Origin: an uncultured bacterium
GTDB lineage: Bacteria; Atribacterota; Atribacteria; Atribacterales; Caldatribacteriaceae
Assembly (NCBI GenBank): GCA_937139415.1
Contig: CAKZPS010000030.1
Coordinates: 1 to 64,000 of the forward strand
Length of the DNA: 64,000 nucleotides
Direction of reading: 5' to 3'
Below are positions 1 through 7,566 of this stretch, piece by piece. The notes under the pieces were generated by a model that was not told where the DNA came from, searched no databases, and saw only the letters and a program-made list of their open reading frames with translations. Each line of letters opens with the position of its first letter. Position 1 is the stretch's first letter. The position numbers and the translations under genes were made by a program.

Positions 1-178
1 ATTCAATGGGCAGTCCATATGACCCTTCTTTCTTGAGAGTTACCCAAAGATTGGGTTCCTGTGGGGTGACACCCCTGAATGGCGAGGAGAGAGAAAACTA
101 TGCTCAACAGAATGAGAAAAGAAGGGAATCTTAAGGAATGCTCCTACGGAAGACACTATCCCAAAAGGGGATTGGGGA
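1..178. other. Unassigned leader region with two small hairpins
   Basis: No protein-coding gene is convincing here. Two adjacent perfect hairpins are visible: ACCCAA (42-47) with TTGGGT (51-56), and GGGGT (63-67) with ACCCC (71-75). They could be the 3' end of a transcript that enters from outside the window, or part of a structured RNA, but no known RNA family is recognised. Confidence 0.25.
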
Positions 179-207
179 TTGACGGTCGGCAAAGGTTCTT
201 GTACAAT
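179..207 (+). promoter_or_regulatory. Sigma-70-type promoter of the tRNA-Thr gene
   Basis: TTGACG at 179-184 and TACAAT at 202-207 are separated by exactly 17 bases. The tRNA starts 10 bases after the -10 box, so the transcript begins almost at the mature 5' end. Confidence 0.75.
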
Positions 208-216
208 TGCTACGAA

Positions 217-291
217 GCCGGTGTAGCTCAATGGCAGAGCAGCGGAATCGTAATCCGCAGGTTGTCCGTTCAAGTCGGATCGCCGGCTCCA
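217..291 (+). tRNA. tRNA-Thr (anticodon CGU)
   Basis: The sequence folds as a full cloverleaf. Acceptor arms are 217-223 and 281-287 with one G-U pair. The D stem is GCTC/GAGC, the anticodon stem GCGGA/TCCGC, the anticodon loop ATCGTAA, and the T loop TTCAAGT. The anticodon CGT reads ACG (threonine). The CCA end is encoded at 289-291 after discriminator T288. Confidence 0.95.
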
Positions 292-316
292 TTTATCGGG
301 GAGGGGGACTGGGTTA

Positions 317-350
317 TCCTCTATCTTTCCCGGGTAGAGGACTTTCTCTC
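317..350 (+). terminator. Possible terminator after tRNA-Thr
   Basis: TCCTCTA (317-323) pairs with TAGAGGA (335-341) around an 11-base loop, followed by a pyrimidine-rich CTTTCTCTCC stretch. The stem is short and the T run is interrupted, so this is tentative. Confidence 0.35.
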
Positions 351-527
351 CTCTTTACCTCTAGAGAAATCGTAGGAAGGAGAGCTCTCTCCCTTAGGGA
401 ATAGGGGAAAAGAAGAGCATCTTTTTCTCGAATTCACCCTTTCCAGGACGAAAAGCTTTCCGTTTTCCCTTATAATAATCCTCGCGAAACAAAGAGAAAA
501 GACGAATTGAAGGAAAGGAGAATGTGC

Positions 528-965
528 ATGCGAAAGTATCCGGTCCTCAAAGCCATAGTGGCAGTTTTCCTGGTCTTCTCTCTTCCCGGTTGTCTCCTGC
601 AGCGGAAAAGCGATCAAGAACTCATTCAGGAGACCCTCACGGGATATTTTCAAGCCATCAACGAAGTGAATTATGAGAAGGTGACCTCCTACACCCTCAA
701 CGAGAGCGCAGCCCGAGCATGGGTGGAAGAATTTTTTGCTACCAAAATTCCCTTGGCAACCAAAAAGAATACGCGATATGAATATACCTACACCTTAGAA
801 GAGGTAAAGATTGACCTTTCTCGCAAAGAAGTGAAAGTGTTCGTGTCATATACCTTTCGCCTGCACGGTTCTCAGGGCCTAAGCGCACCCCAATTCGAAA
901 CTGAACTCGTTTTGGTTAAGAGATGGAGGAAATGGCTCTTGACCGTGGCGCCACTGGCAAGCTAA
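528..965 (+). CDS. Predicted lipoprotein with NTF2-like appearance
   Basis: This encodes a secreted protein of about 145 residues of unknown function. A basic N-terminus and hydrophobic stretch end in a lipobox-like SLPGC, so lipidation and membrane anchoring are likely. The remainder is alternating alpha/beta with a C-terminal run of beta strands ending in KRWRKWLLTVAPL, which resembles small SnoaL/NTF2-like domains; that is a fold impression, not an assignment. ATG at 528 is preferred because AAAGGAG at 514-520 sits seven bases upstream; ATG 522 is too close. A TATAAT at 471-476 may be the -10 box. The next gene begins 11 bases after its stop, so both are probably co-transcribed. Confidence 0.6.
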   Translation: MRKYPVLKAIVAVFLVFSLPGCLLQRKSDQELIQETLTGYFQAINEVNYEKVTSYTLNESAARAWVEEFFATKIPLATKKNTRYEYTYTLEEVKIDLSRKEVKVFVSYTFRLHGSQGLSAPQFETELVLVKRWRKWLLTVAPLAS

Positions 966-976
966 GGAGGAGTTTT

Positions 977-2137
977 ATGGAAAACAAGGAAACGAAAGAA
1001 CTCCTATCCATGTCTGCTCCTGATTTAGATGATTCCGATATTCAAGAAGTATTGGCAGTTCTACGCTCAGGCCGATTAGCCTTAGGACCAAAGACGGAAG
1101 AATTTGAGGAGGTGATGGGTACCTATCTTGGAGTAAGACATGCCATCGCAGTGAGTTCGGGAACCGCAGGATTACATCTTTTGGTGCGCGCCTTAGGGTT
1201 AGGCCCAGGTGATGAAGTCCTGGTACCTTCTTTTACTTTTGTGGCCAGTGTCAATGCGCTTCTCTACGAAGGGATAACCCCGGTGTTTGTGGATATCGAA
1301 CCAGAAACCTACACCATCGATCCCCAGGAGATGGTCAAAAAAATAACTCCCCGCACCAAGGCAATGATGGTCGTCGATGTCTTTGGTCACCCCGCTGAAT
1401 GGGATGCCATCACCACCATTGCTCGGGAGCACAATCTCAAAATCATCGATGATTCTTGTGAAGCCCTGGGAGCGGAGTATAAAGGGAGGAAATTAGGTCA
1501 GTTCGGTGATGGAGCGGTATTCGCTTTCTATCCCAACAAGCAAATTACTACCGGTGAAGGCGGTATGGTTGTTACCAACGACGAAAAACTCGCTACACTC
1601 TTGCGTAGCTTACGAAATCAAGGGCGAGGAGAAATGGGCGCTTGGCTTCGCCATGAACACTTAGGGTATAACTATCGCATGGATGAACTCTCCGCTGCCC
1701 TTGGCGTTTCCCAAATGAGGAAGATCGAGTCTTTGCTCACCAAAAGAGCTCAAGTGGCACAGTGGTACACGGAGAGACTTTCTTCTTTCTCTTGGTTGAG
1801 AACCCAAGTCGTAAAACCCTATGTTCGAATGAGCTGGTTCGTATACGTGATAACCTTAGCCCGTGGTTTCTGTCGAGATGAAGTGATACAGAATTTACAT
1901 ACCTTAGGTATTCCTGCGCGAGGATACTTTTCTCCGGTGCATCTCCAGCCCTACATGCAAAAACGTTTTGGCTTTCGGAGAGGAGAATTACCGCTTACCG
2001 AAGACATCGCCCAAAGAACGATAGCCCTCCCTTTCCACAATAACTTGCGCCTCGAAGAAATTGAGACGGTGGTCGCAGGTTTACAAGAGAGTATTGAGAA
2101 GGGGAAGGAGAATGACCATCATAAGACCATCCACTGA
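977..2137 (+). CDS. DegT/DnrJ/EryC1/StrS-family PLP aminotransferase
   Basis: This is a sugar aminotransferase of the ArnB/DegT fold, which normally puts an amino group on a nucleotide-linked keto-sugar for surface polysaccharide or glycoconjugate synthesis. The protein is 386 residues, typical for the family. Visible motifs are SGTA near residue 61 (phosphate binding), DD-S-CEALGA near 158-165, and the Schiff-base lysine in FYPNKQITTGEGG (K188). The start at 977 follows AAGGAGG (964-970) by six bases. No other nucleotide-sugar genes are nearby, so the substrate cannot be told from context. Confidence 0.9.
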   Translation: MENKETKELLSMSAPDLDDSDIQEVLAVLRSGRLALGPKTEEFEEVMGTYLGVRHAIAVSSGTAGLHLLVRALGLGPGDEVLVPSFTFVASVNALLYEGITPVFVDIEPETYTIDPQEMVKKITPRTKAMMVVDVFGHPAEWDAITTIAREHNLKIIDDSCEALGAEYKGRKLGQFGDGAVFAFYPNKQITTGEGGMVVTNDEKLATLLRSLRNQGRGEMGAWLRHEHLGYNYRMDELSAALGVSQMRKIESLLTKRAQVAQWYTERLSSFSWLRTQVVKPYVRMSWFVYVITLARGFCRDEVIQNLHTLGIPARGYFSPVHLQPYMQKRFGFRRGELPLTEDIAQRTIALPFHNNLRLEEIETVVAGLQESIEKGKENDHHKTIH

Positions 2138-2192
2138 TCCCCAAGACCTCAAAGAGTGTGCCGAGAACCTTTTCCGGGATAAATACCGGTAG
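2112..2192 (+). CDS. Possible 26-residue peptide coupled to the aminotransferase gene
   Basis: An ATG at 2112 lies one base after GAAGGAG, inside the 3' end of the aminotransferase gene in another frame, and opens 26 codons to a TAG at 2190. The peptide is hydrophilic with several Asp, Glu, Lys and Arg residues and no recognisable motif. It could be translationally coupled, or chance. No homologue is recognised. Confidence 0.25.
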   Translation: MTIIRPSTDPQDLKECAENLFRDKYR

Positions 2193-2254
2193 AAGAGAGA
2201 AGCGATAAAAAGCTCTCTCAAGGCACAGCGCAGAATCGGCGGCAAAGGGAGATG

Positions 2255-2283
2255 TTTCGTTTTTCTTCTCCTCATGATACAAT
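2255..2283 (+). promoter_or_regulatory. Possible promoter of the secreted-protein gene
   Basis: TACAAT at 2278-2283 is a good -10 box. A weak TTTCGT lies 17 bases upstream at 2255-2260. The rest of the roughly 160-base gap after the upstream genes shows only a small GAGAG/CTCTC hairpin. Confidence 0.35.
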
Positions 2284-2349
2284 GAGAGCATCCCTGGAAC
2301 TTTCCATGGGTAAAATCTCAAAGGAGGGGACTGAGAGTGCGGCAAAAGT

Positions 2350-2931
2350 ATGTTCTTTCTTCTCTTGATAGTTATGGTCATGGTGTTTTTCGTTTCCTCG
2401 GCGTTCGCGCGGGCGAATTACGAGGTTGTTGAAGCCCTAACTGGCGATGTGAATGCTTTCCCCCTTTTAAAAAGCCTCGTCGTGGAAAAATTAGGACCTC
2501 CCGATAGTGTGGAAACGATGACCGGTTTTCCCTATCCGACAGAAATTTACGCCGTCGACGGAAGTGATGAATTGAGTCACGTGTACTTCGTCTACAACTT
2601 GGAAGAATCTGGAGAACCCACTTATGCAGTAGGAGTAGTTATGAAGGAAGAAATGGGGATGAATGTAGCCAACACGCTCAGCGAAGCAGAGAAAGCGGGC
2701 ATGGGGAGTGTGGTGGTTCTCCATGGATCGACGTTTGCGATTTTCGATCTTTTTGCCGGAATGACCAAAGAACCTCTGTGGGTGATCGTCGAGGATAGAG
2801 AGTTTCAGGGGGAAACGGTGTTCTCCTCTACCTTGATTTCCCCGAAAAACACCCTTCCCTATATAGAAGGAACATACGGAGAGGAAGCACGAAAACTATT
2901 AGAGAAAGCTATGGAAGGGCGAACACAATGA
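2350..2931 (+). CDS. Secreted protein of unknown function
   Basis: This 193-residue protein begins with a strongly hydrophobic segment ending in VSSAFA before RANYEVV, a clear Sec signal peptide, so it is exported. The mature part is acidic and mixed alpha/beta, with no catalytic motif or Cys cluster. I do not recognise the family. The start is uncertain: the strong AAAGGAGGGG lies about 20 bases before ATG 2350, further than usual, and an in-frame stop at 2332 excludes a longer form. A strong terminator follows directly, so the transcript ends here. Confidence 0.55.
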   Translation: MFFLLLIVMVMVFFVSSAFARANYEVVEALTGDVNAFPLLKSLVVEKLGPPDSVETMTGFPYPTEIYAVDGSDELSHVYFVYNLEESGEPTYAVGVVMKEEMGMNVANTLSEAEKAGMGSVVVLHGSTFAIFDLFAGMTKEPLWVIVEDREFQGETVFSSTLISPKNTLPYIEGTYGEEARKLLEKAMEGRTQ

Positions 2932-2941
2932 GATGGGGGAG

Positions 2942-2971
2942 AAAAAAGAGGTTGCATGCAACCTCTTTTTT
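2942..2971. terminator. Bidirectional Rho-independent terminator
   Basis: A perfect 30-base palindrome: each 15-base half runs from six A/T through GAGG and TTGCA. The six-T tail on both strands makes it a terminator in either direction. It separates the secreted-protein gene from the Rrf2-hcp unit, whose promoter begins two bases later. Confidence 0.85.
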
Positions 2972-2972
2972 C

Positions 2973-3000
2973 TTGACAAATTTACTTATTTAAGTACAAT
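2973..3000 (+). promoter_or_regulatory. Promoter and probable Rrf2 operator of the Rrf2-hcp operon
   Basis: A consensus TTGACA (2973-2978) and TACAAT (2995-3000) are 16 bases apart. A perfect 14-base inverted repeat, TACTTA-TT-TAAGTA at 2983-2996, fills the spacer and runs into the -10 box. A protein bound there would block RNA polymerase, and the first gene encodes an Rrf2 regulator, so autorepression is the likely arrangement. Confidence 0.7.
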
Positions 3001-3026
3001 AATTCCTAAAAAGGAAGGAGTGTAAC

Positions 3027-3431
3027 ATGGAAGTTCTACACATTTCCGAAGCCGTATCCTTAGCAATACACAGCCTTATTCTCGTAGCGCGCGACAGCGA
3101 AAGACATAAAAAGGTCAAAGAGCTTGCAGAAGAGATAGGTATTTCAAAAGCTCATTTAGCCAAAGTCTTTCAAAGACTTGCTAAGGCGGGTTTTGTTTCT
3201 TCCGTTCGAGGTCCTCGAGGAGGATTTGCACTCGCTCGTCCAAGCCATACCATCACCTTACTCGACATCTATGAAGCCATCGAAGCTCCTCTCCAAAGAG
3301 GAGGTGATTGTCTTCTCCGAAAAAAGGTTTGTCCCTTCAAAGAATGTCTTTTTGGAGACATGATCACCAAAACCACCCGTGAATTTCGTGAGCATCTCGC
3401 TTCAAAAACCTTAAGGGATTTCATTTCTTGA
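3027..3431 (+). CDS. Rrf2-family Fe-S transcriptional regulator (NsrR/HcpR-like role)
   Basis: This 134-residue regulator has an N-terminal winged helix (helix around residues 30-55, wing RGPRGGFALARP at about 61-72). Three cysteines at 95, 102 and 107 (C-x6-C-x4-C) match the Fe-S ligand pattern of NsrR, IscR and RsrR relatives. The gene lies 18 bases before hcp, the standard target of nitrosative-stress regulators, so it probably senses NO or redox state and controls its own operon through the palindrome inside its promoter. Cysteine spacing does not distinguish NsrR from other Rrf2 subtypes; the assignment rests on the neighbour. Confidence 0.88.
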   Translation: MEVLHISEAVSLAIHSLILVARDSERHKKVKELAEEIGISKAHLAKVFQRLAKAGFVSSVRGPRGGFALARPSHTITLLDIYEAIEAPLQRGGDCLLRKKVCPFKECLFGDMITKTTREFREHLASKTLRDFIS

Positions 3432-3449
3432 AAAAGGGGGGTTATTCCC

Positions 3450-5096
3450 ATGTTCTGTTACCAATGTGAACAGACGGCCCGAGGGACAGGGTGCACAAGC
3501 TTCGGTGTATGCGGAAAAGATCCAGAGACTGCCGCTTTACAAGACCTCCTCATATACGCAACCCAGGGTATTGCCATGTTTGCCCACAGGGCACGAAACT
3601 TCGGCGCACAGGATCGGGAAATTGACGTCTTCGTAGTAGAGGCACTTTTTAGTACCGTTACGAATGTGGATTTCGACCCTCAACGACTCGAAACTCTCCT
3701 CAAGAGAGCGTATAAAATGAAGGAGAGAGCAAAAAATCTCTATCTCCAAGCTTGCGAGAAAGCCGGTGTCCCTCCCGAAGAACTTTCTGGTCCAGCGCAG
3801 TGGATTCCAGCAAGTACTCTCGCCGATCTCATTCGTCAGGGGGAAGGAGTGACCCTGGAAAAAGATATCGAGCGGTTCGGCGAAACCATGGCTGGAGCAA
3901 AACACCTCATCTTATACGGACTGAAAGGCATGGCCGCTTATGTCGACCATGCCCAAATTTTGGGAGAGGAAGACAAAGAGGTATACCGTTTCATCTATAA
4001 GACCTTGAATTTCCTTGCCGAGGATGAGTTCACCTTGGAGGATTTATTAACTACCGCTTTACAAGTAGGAGAGTATAACTTAAAAGTTATGGAACTCTTA
4101 GATCGAGCTCACACCACTACCTACGGACATCCTGTTCCTACACCAGTTCGTATCACTCATCGAAAAGGGAAAGCCATCGTTATTTCCGGACACGACTTGA
4201 AAGACCTTGAAGAATTGCTCAAACAAACCATGGGAACGGGAATCAACATTTATACCCACGGCGAAATGCTCCCTGCACACGGGTATCCCGGACTTAAAAA
4301 ATATACCCACCTGGTAGGAAATTATGGGAGCGCCTGGCAAAACCAACAGAAAGAGTTTGACCTTTTCCCCGGAGCGATATTGATGACCACTAACTGTATT
4401 CAAAAACCAAAAGATAGCTACAAACATCGCATCTTTACGAGCGGTTTAGTAGCCTGGCCAGGAGTCACTCACATCACCAACCGAGATTTTTCCCCGGTGA
4501 TTGAAGCTGCGCTCAAAGAAAAAGGGTTTGAAGAAGACGAACCGGAAAAAACAATTATGGTAGGTTTTGCCCATAATGCGGTTTTAAGTGTCGCCGACCG
4601 GGTTATCGAGATGGTGAAACAAGAGAAAATAAAATATTTCTTCCTCATCGGAGGTTGCGATGGAGCAAAACCGGGACGTGACTATTACACCCAATTTGCC
4701 CAAACGGTCCCTTCCGATTGTCTCATCCTCACCCTGGCCTGCGGGAAGTATCGTTTCAATAAACTCGATTTCGGAAATGTCGATGGAATTCCCCGACTCT
4801 TAGACATAGGACAGTGCAACGATGCCTACTCAGCGATTCAAATCGCCCTTGCTCTCGCCCAAGCTTTTCACACTGACGTGAATAGCTTACCGCTTTCTCT
4901 TATCCTCTCTTGGTATGAACAAAAGGCAGTAGCCATTCTCCTCACCTTACTCCACTTAGGGATGAAAAACATGCGTCTTGGCCCCAGTATGCCTGCCTTT
5001 GTCAAGGAACCAGTTTATCGAGTCCTCAGAGAGCAGTTTCATCTCACCCCTATTACTACCCCTGAAGAAGATCTCAAAGCAATCTTGCAAGGATAA
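3450..5096 (+). CDS. hcp: Hybrid cluster protein (hydroxylamine reductase / NO reductase-type)
   Basis: The 548-residue protein matches full-length Hcp. It carries the N-terminal cluster motif with Cys 3, 6, 15 and 21, and later conserved blocks HGEMLPAHGYPGL, GGCDGAKPGRDYY and LACGKYRFNKL that hold the ligands of the 4Fe-2S-2O hybrid cluster. The family reduces hydroxylamine in vitro and acts in NO detoxification and protein S-nitrosylation in vivo. It is cytoplasmic and oxygen-sensitive. No hcr reductase gene follows, so its electron donor is unknown. The upstream Rrf2 gene is the likely regulator. Confidence 0.96.
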   Translation: MFCYQCEQTARGTGCTSFGVCGKDPETAALQDLLIYATQGIAMFAHRARNFGAQDREIDVFVVEALFSTVTNVDFDPQRLETLLKRAYKMKERAKNLYLQACEKAGVPPEELSGPAQWIPASTLADLIRQGEGVTLEKDIERFGETMAGAKHLILYGLKGMAAYVDHAQILGEEDKEVYRFIYKTLNFLAEDEFTLEDLLTTALQVGEYNLKVMELLDRAHTTTYGHPVPTPVRITHRKGKAIVISGHDLKDLEELLKQTMGTGINIYTHGEMLPAHGYPGLKKYTHLVGNYGSAWQNQQKEFDLFPGAILMTTNCIQKPKDSYKHRIFTSGLVAWPGVTHITNRDFSPVIEAALKEKGFEEDEPEKTIMVGFAHNAVLSVADRVIEMVKQEKIKYFFLIGGCDGAKPGRDYYTQFAQTVPSDCLILTLACGKYRFNKLDFGNVDGIPRLLDIGQCNDAYSAIQIALALAQAFHTDVNSLPLSLILSWYEQKAVAILLTLLHLGMKNMRLGPSMPAFVKEPVYRVLREQFHLTPITTPEEDLKAILQG

Positions 5097-5110
5097 TGTA
5101 TATGCCACGT

Positions 5111-5141
5111 CAGTAGGTCTTCCCTCGGGGAAGACCTACTG
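5111..5141. terminator. Shared terminator hairpin between hcp and lacI-type gene
   Basis: A 14-base-pair perfect stem (5111-5124 with 5128-5141) encloses a TCG loop. It lies downstream of hcp and overlaps the last codons of the convergent LacI-family gene, so it probably serves both. It lacks a long T tract. Confidence 0.7.
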
Positions 5142-6143
5142 AGCTTTCCGAGAAGTAGTTGAGAGGCGCACAACGAGTTGGGGTTGCAAAGCAATTTGCT
5201 TTTTGCGCACTTTTTTCCCTTCGATCAACTTTACCAATAAAGTAATGCTCGCTTTGGCCATTTGATCGAAAGACTGAGCAATGGTGGTGAGGGGAGGATC
5301 GCTAAACTCTCCCAAAATGGTATTATCTACCCCAATGAGAGAAAAATCTCGGGGAACGGAAAAGCCCTTTTCTCGAATGGCTTGCAGGGCTCCTAAGGCC
5401 ATCAAGTCGTTCATACAGAATATGGCGGTGGGGTGATGGGGAAGGGCGAGAATTTTCTTCATCCCTTCTTTTCCGCCATCCATTTTGAAATTCCCCTCTA
5501 AAACGATAATGTCTCGCCAAGAAATACCCGCTTTTTCTAAGGCATTCACGAACCCTTCTAATCGCTCCCGACAAATTTGGATTTTGAGCGGTCCACTCAA
5601 ACAAGCAAAATTACGATGCCCGAGTTCCAAAAAATGTTGTGCTGCCAACATCCCTGCTTTGAAGTTATCAAGTTTTACCGTGGGAGCTTCTTCTTTTTCC
5701 AAATTACGGTCAAGCACTACATAGGGAATCTTGGAGAGTTGCGGGGTCTTAAAGAGCACGCTCTCGTCAGACACACGAGAAAAAATGATCCCCTCCACTT
5801 GGCGTTGGATGAGAATTTCTAAATATTCCTTCTCCTTTTTCGGGTTCTCGCCGACGTTACACAGAATGAGGTTATATCCTTTCCGATTGGCGGCTTCTTC
5901 GATGTATTTTACCAATCGCCCAAAAAAGGGGCTTTCGATATCGATGACTAAAAATCCAATCAAGCGAGATTTCTGACTCCGCAGGCTGCGAGCAAGCAAG
6001 TTCGGTTGGTAGTTCAGCTTGGTTATGGCTTGCCATACCCGATCTTCAGTGGCCTTATTCGTTTTACCCTTATGGTTAATGACTCGAGAAACGGTGGTAG
6101 GCGAAACCCCGGCAAGTCTCGCCACATCTTTTATTGAAGCCAA
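5136..6143 (-). CDS. LacI-family transcriptional repressor of the sugar locus
   Basis: A 335-residue LacI/GalR repressor. The N-terminal helix-turn-helix is KDVARLAGVSPTTVSRVIN, followed by a hinge ending in LARSLRSQKS and a ribose-binding-protein-like core with SPFFGRL, SGPLKIQICRERLEGF and FCMNDLMALGALQA. It is divergent from the cupin-ABC transporter genes. Two mirrored copies of TTTGGTAACGTTTT lie between them, one beside each promoter, so it most likely represses both itself and the transporter until the imported sugar or its phosphate binds. Confidence 0.93.
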   Translation of the reverse strand: MASIKDVARLAGVSPTTVSRVINHKGKTNKATEDRVWQAITKLNYQPNLLARSLRSQKSRLIGFLVIDIESPFFGRLVKYIEEAANRKGYNLILCNVGENPKKEKEYLEILIQRQVEGIIFSRVSDESVLFKTPQLSKIPYVVLDRNLEKEEAPTVKLDNFKAGMLAAQHFLELGHRNFACLSGPLKIQICRERLEGFVNALEKAGISWRDIIVLEGNFKMDGGKEGMKKILALPHHPTAIFCMNDLMALGALQAIREKGFSVPRDFSLIGVDNTILGEFSDPPLTTIAQSFDQMAKASITLLVKLIEGKKVRKKQIALQPQLVVRLSTTSRKAQ

Positions 6144-6154
6144 GATTCCTCTCC

Positions 6155-6171
6155 TTTGGTAACGTTTTCCT
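6155..6171 (-). promoter_or_regulatory. LacI operator proximal to the repressor gene
   Basis: TTTGGTAACGTTTT with its central AACGTT core lies just downstream of the repressor's own -10 box. It is the reverse complement of the copy at 6257-6271. Confidence 0.75.
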
Positions 6172-6173
6172 TA

Positions 6174-6202
6174 ATCATAGCAGTAGTCAATGACTTTTGC
6201 AA
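6174..6202 (-). promoter_or_regulatory. Promoter of the lacI-type gene
   Basis: On the minus strand TTGCAA (6202-6197) and TATGAT (6179-6174) are 17 bases apart. The operator at 6155-6171 overlaps the expected transcription start, indicating autorepression. Confidence 0.65.
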
Positions 6203-6224
6203 TTATTAACCTGTAAGTAATATG

Positions 6225-6253
6225 TTGACAAAAAGATTTTTTTACGGTAGTGT
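6225..6253 (+). promoter_or_regulatory. Promoter of the sugar operon
   Basis: A consensus TTGACA (6225-6230) is followed after 17 bases by TAGTGT (6248-6253). The LacI-type operator starts only four bases downstream of the -10 box. Confidence 0.7.
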
Positions 6254-6256
6254 AAG

Positions 6257-6271
6257 TAAAACGTTACCAAA
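6257..6271 (+). promoter_or_regulatory. LacI operator of the sugar operon
   Basis: AAAACGTTACCAAA sits on the expected transcription start of the cupin-ABC operon and mirrors the operator near the repressor gene. The two sites are about 100 bases apart centre to centre, close enough for one tetramer or two dimers to bridge. Confidence 0.78.
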
Positions 6272-6358
6272 GAAAATCTGAGAAGTTTTGCTTTTTTATT
6301 CGACAAGTGATATCGTTGGGAAAAGAATACCTCCAAAAATAGAGAAAGGGGATGTCAA

Positions 6359-7561
6359 ATGTCTAACCACCTTACACTTCTTGAAATTGCCTTAGAGAAA
6401 GGACAGGGTATCCTTCGACTATGCCCCACCTGGGTTCCTCGGGCTTTTTGCATTCCGGGAAAGAGACTCAAACTTCACCCTCATGATTACTATGCTTTTG
6501 GAGCCCATCGGGGAGGTATTGATGAACGATGGTTCGCATCTACCGTCCAGGCTGATAACGGTCCAGAAACCCTTCCTGATGAGGGTTTGAGCTACATCTA
6601 CATCGAGGATGGATCAAGAAAAGAAAGGGTACTCCTCAAGGAAGCCATAGAATTGATGGGAAAGATAATCCTTGGCGAAGAGGTCATGCGCAAACATGGG
6701 GGATGGATGATGTTTGCCAAATTTTTTGACAACATGGAACCTCTTCCTCATCACCTCCATCACGATGATGAGAAAGCGAGTAAAGTGGGACGTCTCGGGA
6801 AACCCGAAGGATATTACTTTCCCAAAGAACTCAATAACCACGGAGGATATTTCCCGTACACCTTTTTCGGTCTTAACCCCGGAGTCACCAAGGACGAGGT
6901 AAGAAAGTGTCTCGAAAATTGGGATAAAGGAGATAACGGCATTCTCTATCTCTCCAGAGCGTATAAACTCAAACCTGGAACAGGCTGGATCGTTCCTCCG
7001 GGTATTCTCCACGCTCCGGGCTCCTTGTTAACCTATGAACCACAGCGAGCTTCGGATGTCTTCGCTATGTTTCAGAACATTGTATGGGACCAATTTCTCC
7101 CTTGGGACCTTCTCGTAAAAGATGTTCCCGAGGAACATCGTCATGACCTTGACTACCTGGTGGACCTCATTGACTGGGAAAGCAATATTGATCCTGACTT
7201 TTATCGTCACCACCTCCTCGTCCCCCAGCCAGTCAAACCTGTAGAGGAAATGCGCAAAGAGGGATACGAAGAGTACTTCGTGGTATACAATTCCGAGTAT
7301 TTCGCGGCCAAAGAACTCACCGTTTTCCCCAAACGAGCGGTCACCATTAAAGAAGATGCAGCATACGGTTTGATTGTTATCCAAGGACATGGAAAATTCG
7401 GAAACTTAGAAGTAGAAACCCCTACCCTTATCCGCTTCGGAGAAATGACCAAAGACGAACTGTTTGTAACCGTAGAGGCTGCTCGACAAGGAGTAATCAT
7501 TATCAATGAAAGTGAAGTAGAAGACTTGGTTATCTTAAAACACTTCGGTCCGAGAGCATAA
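6359..7561 (+). CDS. Cupin-fold sugar isomerase-like protein (type I phosphomannose isomerase-like)
   Basis: A cytoplasmic protein of 400 residues with no signal peptide. A histidine-rich metal-site motif, PHHLHHDDE at residues 130-138, and a second block GWIVPPGILHAPG near 212-224 resemble the metal-binding and active-site loops of cupin-type phosphomannose isomerases. The C-terminal 100 residues look like a second cupin barrel. It is the first gene of the LacI-controlled operon, six bases before the ABC transporter ATPase, so it probably acts on the imported sugar or its phosphate. The true substrate cannot be read from the sequence. Confidence 0.65.
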   Translation: MSNHLTLLEIALEKGQGILRLCPTWVPRAFCIPGKRLKLHPHDYYAFGAHRGGIDERWFASTVQADNGPETLPDEGLSYIYIEDGSRKERVLLKEAIELMGKIILGEEVMRKHGGWMMFAKFFDNMEPLPHHLHHDDEKASKVGRLGKPEGYYFPKELNNHGGYFPYTFFGLNPGVTKDEVRKCLENWDKGDNGILYLSRAYKLKPGTGWIVPPGILHAPGSLLTYEPQRASDVFAMFQNIVWDQFLPWDLLVKDVPEEHRHDLDYLVDLIDWESNIDPDFYRHHLLVPQPVKPVEEMRKEGYEEYFVVYNSEYFAAKELTVFPKRAVTIKEDAAYGLIVIQGHGKFGNLEVETPTLIRFGEMTKDELFVTVEAARQGVIIINESEVEDLVILKHFGPRA

Positions 7562-7566
7562 AACCC

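Noticed and set aside
1-216. Structured RNA such as tmRNA, RNase P RNA, SRP RNA or a riboswitch
   Set aside because: Two hairpins are present, but none of the conserved motifs of these RNAs could be found.
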